Assembly: GCA_029339505.1 (NCBI GenBank)
Contig: JAQISU010000033.1
Location: forward strand, 4,167,001-4,231,000
Direction of reading: 5' to 3'
Length of the DNA stretch: 64,000 nt
DNA from: Unio delphinus
Taxonomy: Eukaryota > Mollusca > Bivalvia > Unionida > Unionidae
The translations under genes and the position numbers were made by a program. Below, piece by piece: positions 59,982-64,000 of this stretch. The notes beneath the pieces are model-generated. The model was not told the origin of the DNA, did not search any database, and saw nothing but the letters and a program-made list of their open reading frames with translations. Each line of letters begins with the position of its first letter. Position 1 is the first letter of the stretch.

Positions 59982-61403
59982 TTACATATTTTCCACTGGT
60001 GCATCTACCACTCTCATTCTTCCACCAACACCTTCAAGTAGCATTGATTTATCACTGAGAATGACAGCAACCGCTCTATAATTAGCAACACCACCAGGAC
60101 GGGTTACACGGGTTCTGAAGTGTATATCAACGACAGATTGTCTCACCAAGTCGAGATGTTCCAGCGAAAAGTAATAAATCGGATAGAGGCTTTTAAAGTC
60201 GTATTGTGATATTTGCAAACCGGTATCCACATTTTGATCACGTGCCATAAATGACAACAGGTTATGATAGACACGTGCAATATGATTTTGACCGTAATCA
60301 AGTTGCACATCTTCAGATGGTTCCTGCTGTCCGTTTATTCTCAGCGAGACTTCATTAACACCTAACTGATCAAATATCATATGACTTCGTTGTTGATCAC
60401 CAACTCGCGCATTATTCTGTAATGCAATAAATATATGACGTGGAGCTGAAACCCCTTGTTTTGATGCCAGGTGCCATGTGAATGTACCATTAACATTGTC
60501 TTGTTTAGTATCCGTAGTCACTGATAACCAACTCAATAACGACTTTCCTCCTTGGTCCATAAATGATAACAATTTTCCTTCTGCTGTGATTGATGGAGTT
60601 AACACTGGCATCCACAATGATAGTTTTGTTAAAACGACTTTACCATCAGGAACAGCAGCATCACGCCATATTGCATCATTATCAGTACCCTTTCGTACAA
60701 GCGCTACTGTGTGTTTAGCTCCATAAATAACTTTTCGGACGTTTCTACAGAATCCGAATATATGATGCAGTGGAATTGCACATGAAAATTGTCGACGCTG
60801 TCCTTGTAATGTTGCTACACGTGTTGCAAATCCTAGATTGTAATTAGTAATAGTATTTATGACATCAAATTCAGCAGGTGGTCTTACATATCCGGCTGGT
60901 GCTGGATCAAGTGCTGTAACTCGTGTTGCCTTGACTCTAGAATACTGGTTGTGTTCAGGGTGATCAGTAATATCCTTTGCAAACATCATAGATGGACCCG
61001 CTGATCTTGAATAATCATCAGAATATCTTGCTAACCCTATGATTGTTGTAGCCACATCAACTTCACGGTCAATGGATTCAATTTCTTTTCCATCAATGAG
61101 ATATCTAGCGCTTTCAAATAACGCCATGATACCGTTATTAACAAAACCAACTCGGGTAGTTGGGCTAATGTCATATGGAGGATCATTATGTGCAGCATCA
61201 TTTGTTACAAGTTCTCCTTCTACTTCAATAAACGCTTCACAAGGCAAAAAGTATTTACTGGTATCATGAACTTGAAGTTCAATTCGTGATCGGAGATCTG
61301 GTTGTACTGCGTGATAAGAATAAAATTGAAAATCGCGTACAGAATCATCTTTACGCACTGGGGCATCCATATCAAATGCTGGATCAGATGACCTTTTGAA
61401 CAT
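59982..61403 (-). CDS. Major capsid protein candidate (double-jelly-roll type), copy B
   Basis: 473 residues, the longest intact frame of the module. It opens with APVRKDDSVRDFQFYSY, then FLPCEAFIEVEGELV (about 52-66), SAGPSMMFAKDI (134-145), and in the second half IPLHHIFGFCRN (210-221), YGAKHTVALVRKG and LYPIYYFSLEHLDL near the C-terminus. I recognise this as a protein common in virus-like elements of invertebrate genomes and interpret it as the hexon-type capsid protein. The beta-rich character and the neighbouring protease, pX-like and pVI-like genes support this. A structure prediction would decide between hexon and another capsid role. Copy A has the same gene with many lesions. Confidence 0.7.
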   Translation of the reverse strand: MFKRSSDPAFDMDAPVRKDDSVRDFQFYSYHAVQPDLRSRIELQVHDTSKYFLPCEAFIEVEGELVTNDAAHNDPPYDISPTTRVGFVNNGIMALFESARYLIDGKEIESIDREVDVATTIIGLARYSDDYSRSAGPSMMFAKDITDHPEHNQYSRVKATRVTALDPAPAGYVRPPAEFDVINTITNYNLGFATRVATLQGQRRQFSCAIPLHHIFGFCRNVRKVIYGAKHTVALVRKGTDNDAIWRDAAVPDGKVVLTKLSLWMPVLTPSITAEGKLLSFMDQGGKSLLSWLSVTTDTKQDNVNGTFTWHLASKQGVSAPRHIFIALQNNARVGDQQRSHMIFDQLGVNEVSLRINGQQEPSEDVQLDYGQNHIARVYHNLLSFMARDQNVDTGLQISQYDFKSLYPIYYFSLEHLDLVRQSVVDIHFRTRVTRPGGVANYRAVAVILSDKSMLLEGVGGRMRVVDAPVENM

Positions 61404-61422
61404 TTTATTCTATTTATCAGAG

Positions 61423-61431
61423 TCTAAATCG
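61423..61431 (-). promoter_or_regulatory. CGATTTAGA motif before the capsid gene
   Basis: It lies 20-28 nt upstream of ATG 61403. Copy A keeps CGATTTAGA at 50153-50161, 18 nt before its capsid ATG at 50180. Confidence 0.55.
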
Positions 61432-61457
61432 GATTTTCCATTTCATCGTGAAAAACG

Positions 61458-61904
61458 CTAGCGCTTTCTACGTGGTTTTTTAAAGCCACTTCCTGCTATC
61501 ATGTTTGCTGTCATGTTATTTTGGTCCTCTTGATTTACCATCGACGCTAGTTTTTCATCTACTGCGTTATTTATTATTTTACTAACACTTGCAGGCATTT
61601 CTTCTGTAGATGGCAATGGTACCTGTTTCTTTTTTCGCCTCACTAATGATGTTATTTTATCCTTCGCAGTTGAAAACGCTTTCCCGGCAAGATCTCCAAC
61701 AGTACTAATACCCTTATCACGAATAACATCAATGGCTTTCATTCCAAGTTGTTTAGCTAACGGCATCACTTTTGGGGCCGTTCTTGAAAAGAATCCTAAA
61801 ATGGTCTTGCCGAGGCCATCTCCGTAGTATGCTCTATAAACTGGAAACCGTGAATTAACTACATAGACGAGGGTTGGTTTATCATGATTGTAGTGTACGA
61901 TCAT
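61458..61904 (-). CDS. pVI-like small virion protein, copy B
   Basis: 148 residues. A short N-terminal part is followed by a Gly-containing, amphipathic region (YGDGLGKTILGFF, residues 27-39, then RTAPKVMPLAKQLGMKAID), a basic patch VRRKKK (88-93) and a basic C-terminus KKPRRKR. IAGSG at 136-140 fits the adenain consensus (I-x-G-x-G), close to the C-terminus as in adenovirus pVI. I infer a membrane-lytic or protease-cofactor role like pVI from this and the position before the capsid gene. There is no sequence homology strong enough to prove it. Confidence 0.5.
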   Translation of the reverse strand: MIVHYNHDKPTLVYVVNSRFPVYRAYYGDGLGKTILGFFSRTAPKVMPLAKQLGMKAIDVIRDKGISTVGDLAGKAFSTAKDKITSLVRRKKKQVPLPSTEEMPASVSKIINNAVDEKLASMVNQEDQNNMTANMIAGSGFKKPRRKR

Positions 61905-61923
61905 TATTATAAAACCAATAGTG

Positions 61924-61933
61924 TTTTCAATTG
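61924..61933 (-). promoter_or_regulatory. CAATTGAAAA motif before the pVI-like gene
   Basis: It lies 20-29 nt upstream of ATG 61904. Confidence 0.5.
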
Positions 61934-61937
61934 TTAT

Positions 61938-63012
61938 TTAATCGCTATGATACCCATTTGCTAACTCGTCAATGAAATCTCGATATGTTTTGATATCCAT
62001 GATACCGCCGGCAAATAACCGTTTACAGATATCAGCTGCTTCATTAATTATTTCTGGAGAGTTATTTCCAGCTCGGAACCCTCCTACAAGAACATCTAAT
62101 CGTGATATATCATTGATAACACTATCAGGACAAGTGTTTCCAATCCTTGGATTTTGCAGTCCACTTCCGCTATAACCAGCTGCTTCATCTAGTTTGTCTG
62201 TATCCGTGGTTTGTAAATAATCAAGAGTATCATCATCATCATCATCATCACGTGGTATTTGTTGTTTTTTAGGTTCTTCTTGTTTTTTTTTGTCTCCGTG
62301 TTGGTGTTTGACGTCGTTCTTCTAAATCATCATCATCAGGTGGTAGTTGTTGTTTTTTTTGTCTTCTTGTTTGTCTACGTGTTGGTGTTTGACGTTTTAG
62401 TTCTTGCCGTTCTTCTATTTCTCGTTGTCGCTCTTCTATTTGTTCTCTTTTATAATTACTAATTCCCTTTTTAAATTCCTTGTATCCTATCTCATCCTTA
62501 TTCAAACGACCAATCCCTTTATTTAGTTTATACAAATAATCGAACCAATCATTACTTGATATTCTATCATTTTTATACTCGTCCTTTAAAAAATCTTTTT
62601 TTGAATTATAGCTTTGAGCAGCAAAATTACCAAAGGCTTGATAATCCTTTGATTTCACTAAACTAGGTTTTTTTATTAATATTTTAGCATGATCAGTAAA
62701 TTTATTCAACAGAGAAACAGTCGTTTTTTTCGGATCAGTTTTTTCAGTTTGTTCAGTTTTCGCTGCTAGTTTTTCAAGTTCACCAATAACAGATTTCCCC
62801 GTCTCGGGACTATCTCCCAGTAAAGCACGCTCTACTCCTTTCGTTGCTGTGGTTACTGGTTTAAACAACTCTTCAGACCCCAGAGCAAAATCAGTTTGTA
62901 AACTCTGTCGTTGTTGCAGTTTATTTCTTACAGAGTCGCGAATTGGTATAAATTTCTTAATTGCATCTAGTCGCTCACGAGCCAATCGGGTCGTTAATGC
63001 TTCATTGACCAT
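61938..63012 (-). CDS. Unknown basic virion-module protein, copy B (one frameshift)
   Basis: The first frame gives 247 residues (LTTRLARERLDAIKKFIPIR at the start), with a highly charged end (REIEERQ, TRRQTRRQKKQQ, a DDDD run). It stops at 62269. A second open stretch in another frame continues to TAA at 61938-61940 and matches the C-terminal part of the copy A gene (INEAADICKRLFAGGIMDI). The two are separated by a run of nine T on the plus strand at 62283-62291, so a one-base homopolymer difference, real or from sequencing, explains the break. Programmed slippage is a less likely option. The family is not recognised. Copy A has the same gene in the same first position. Confidence 0.6.
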
Positions 63013-63032
63013 TATTTGAAATCAGAAACCAT

Positions 63033-63042
63033 TTTTCAATTG
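63033..63042 (-). promoter_or_regulatory. CAATTGAAAA motif before the first large gene of copy B
   Basis: It lies 21-30 nt upstream of ATG 63012. Confidence 0.5.
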
Positions 63043-63221
63043 TAAAACAATTTTTCCCATCGATGATTCCATCCTTAACGGTCCAATTTTTTATTGCTGT
63101 GAAATATTTTTATTTTCGCAGTGTGAAATATTTTCACTGATTCAGTCAAAAAATGACAAAAAAAAATGAAAATCTCAAGGAGATTTTACTGTCTGACAAA
63201 ATCTTTTGAGGGGCCGGTCAA

Positions 63222-63434
63222 TCAAAATAGTTCATTTTCTTGAATTAACGCTCGTAAGTTTCTAATTTTAGAATTAACTTCCTTTTTCAATTCATATTCG
63301 TTACCCAATTCTTTTCGTATTCCTTCCACGATAGTATATAACGGAACAAACACATCTACTTCACTGGAAAATGCAAGAGAGTCTCGAATAGAATTTTGAA
63401 TTTTTTTGATGAGTGCATATTTCTTTGGCAACAT
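63222..63434 (-). CDS. Small ORF 2 of the virion module, copy B
   Basis: 70 residues, mostly predicted helical and charged (ALIKKIQNSIRD, IRKELGNEYELKKEVNSKIR). Its ATG follows the TAG of the preceding small ORF directly (TAGATG at 63437-63432), an arrangement that suggests co-transcription. The protein is not recognised. Copy A has no counterpart. Confidence 0.45.
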   Translation of the reverse strand: MLPKKYALIKKIQNSIRDSLAFSSEVDVFVPLYTIVEGIRKELGNEYELKKEVNSKIRNLRALIQENELF

Positions 63435-63578
63435 CTACTTGTTAGTGCTAACTCCGTATTCTATATCCTGAAAATCCGACTTGATTTGATCAGGATTTAA
63501 CCCATCTAACAATTTAATATTCTGATTTTTCAATTTTCCAATTTCAACTATGATGCTATTCATAATTTCAGAATTCAT
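63435..63578 (-). CDS. Small ORF 1 of the virion module, copy B
   Basis: 47 residues (MNSEIMNSIIVEIGKLKNQN at the start), a helical heptad-like pattern. A TTAGA motif lies 18-24 nt upstream of the ATG as before other genes of the module. It is immediately followed by small ORF 2. No known family is recognised; it could be spurious because of its length. Confidence 0.35.
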   Translation of the reverse strand: MNSEIMNSIIVEIGKLKNQNIKLLDGLNPDQIKSDFQDIEYGVSTNK

Positions 63579-63631
63579 ATATGATAATACATATTTCTAA
63601 TTCATTTTTCAAAAATAAAAGAGCCGTCAAT

Positions 63632-63798
63632 ATTTTTAAAATTCAGTCTGTATATATAAATATCTTTTTTAAAATTCAGTCTGTATATATAACTATCTTT
63701 TTTAAAATTCAGTCTGTATATATAACTATCTTTTTTAAAATTCAGTCTGTATATATAACTATCTTTTTTAAAATTCAGTCTGTATATATAAATATAAA
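63632..63798. repeat. 33-bp tandem repeat, 5 units, each with TATATATA
   Basis: AAAATTCAGTCTGTATATAT recurs at 63638, 63671, 63704, 63737 and 63770, a fixed period of 33 bp. The array begins about 55 bp upstream of the first small ORF of copy B. It may be a promoter, enhancer or replication-related array of the element, or a host minisatellite at its edge. Open frames on both strands arise because the period is a multiple of three. Confidence 0.9.
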
Positions 63799-63799
63799 T

Positions 63800-64000
63800 G
63801 CAGACAAAAATAAATATCAACCATGATGAGCAATTATCAGTCATTTGGCCCCCTTGATATAGGCCGTTGTGGTTCTATTTGCATTGATTGGGTCCCTTAT
63901 TAGGCCTTTGTGTCTTTCATAGGGTTCCTTTGTTAGAGCATTTTTCTGTTTCTGTTTTATATCAGAATGTTTTTGCTCTTTGAGATATGACCCTATGACC
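63800..64000. other. End of window, no feature seen
   Basis: No ORF or repeat recognised. The sequence is slightly less AT-rich than the array before it. It may be host DNA or the continuation of copy B. Confidence 0.4.

Larger units (their letters stand above)
55723..63800 (-). mobile_element. Endogenous Maverick/adintovirus-like virion module, copy B (near intact)
   Basis: Ten closely spaced ORFs on the minus strand run from 63578 to 55954 with gaps of 0-210 bp and one overlap, a gene density unlike anything else in the window. The set is: major capsid candidate, pX-like, adenain-type protease, fibre-like, membrane protein, penton-like and pVI-like. Together these point to an adenovirus-related virion as in Mavericks/Polintons and adintoviruses. 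DNA polymerase B, integrase and FtsK-type ATPase are not in the window; they may lie beyond 64000 or be absent. Confidence 0.8.

Noticed and set aside
63632..63798. 33-bp repeats as a CRISPR-like or coding repeat
   Set aside because: No spacers; open frames on both strands follow from the period being divisible by three.
49065..63800. Copies A and B as arms of one recent inverted duplication
   Set aside because: DNA similarity is too low and repeat-unit numbers and lesions differ; two separate insertions fit better.

Overview
The window is eukaryotic nuclear DNA from an invertebrate, most likely a mollusc (I lean to a gastropod from the look of the SINEs, but cannot prove it). It is AT-rich, very rich in microsatellites, and holds tRNA-derived SINEs, non-LTR retrotransposons with target-site duplications, and single-exon gene copies. 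There is no bacterial-style gene packing except in the last 15 kb.

Region 1 (1-44.3 kb) carries four intronless copies of an RBBP4/RBAP48-like WD40 histone chaperone: at 3.2 kb (+, damaged), 21.8-23.0 kb (-), 35.7-36.9 kb (+) and 40.1-41.4 kb (+). They share 5' flanks. Three keep a TATAAA-type box 85-180 bp before the ATG; the fourth has a mutated one. Copies 1 and 4 lie in a roughly 6 kb segmental duplication (1-6026 and about 38570-44329). Between them are two decayed RTE-type LINEs with visible target-site duplications (13781-16781 and 23225-25310), the second inserted in the promoter region of WD40 copy 2. There are also remnants of a CCHC (gag/ORF1-like) retroelement family, tRNA-derived SINEs, several minisatellites (24, 32, 35, 40 and 51 bp units), a two-unit tandem repeat of about 0.9 kb, and a foldback element.

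Region 2 (49.06-63.8 kb) is the most unusual part. Two related, convergently oriented virion-gene modules resemble the structural half of Maverick/Polinton-adintovirus-type dsDNA viruses. Copy B (minus strand, 63.58 to 55.95 kb) is close to intact. In gene order it has two small ORFs, an unknown basic protein with one homopolymer frameshift, a pVI-like protein, a double-jelly-roll-type major capsid candidate, a pX-like core protein with hydrophobic segment, an adenain-type cysteine protease (His/Asp/Gln/Cys visible), a fibre-like protein with a repeated shaft, a two-pass membrane protein and a penton/minor-capsid candidate. Copy A (plus strand, 49.07 to about 54.30 kb) has the same eight main genes in the same order, but every gene is broken and the last is truncated. 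The copies are too diverged to be a recent duplication. No polymerase, integrase or packaging ATPase is seen in the window. Short motifs at a fixed 18-33 nt before the ATGs of copy B suggest a virus-type promoter code, and AGCAGCAGAGGGGG-type terminal motifs, one abutting an interrupted Ty3/gypsy RNase H fragment, may mark element ends.

The remaining intergenic sequence is AT-rich with simple repeats, and I see no convincing host multi-exon gene.
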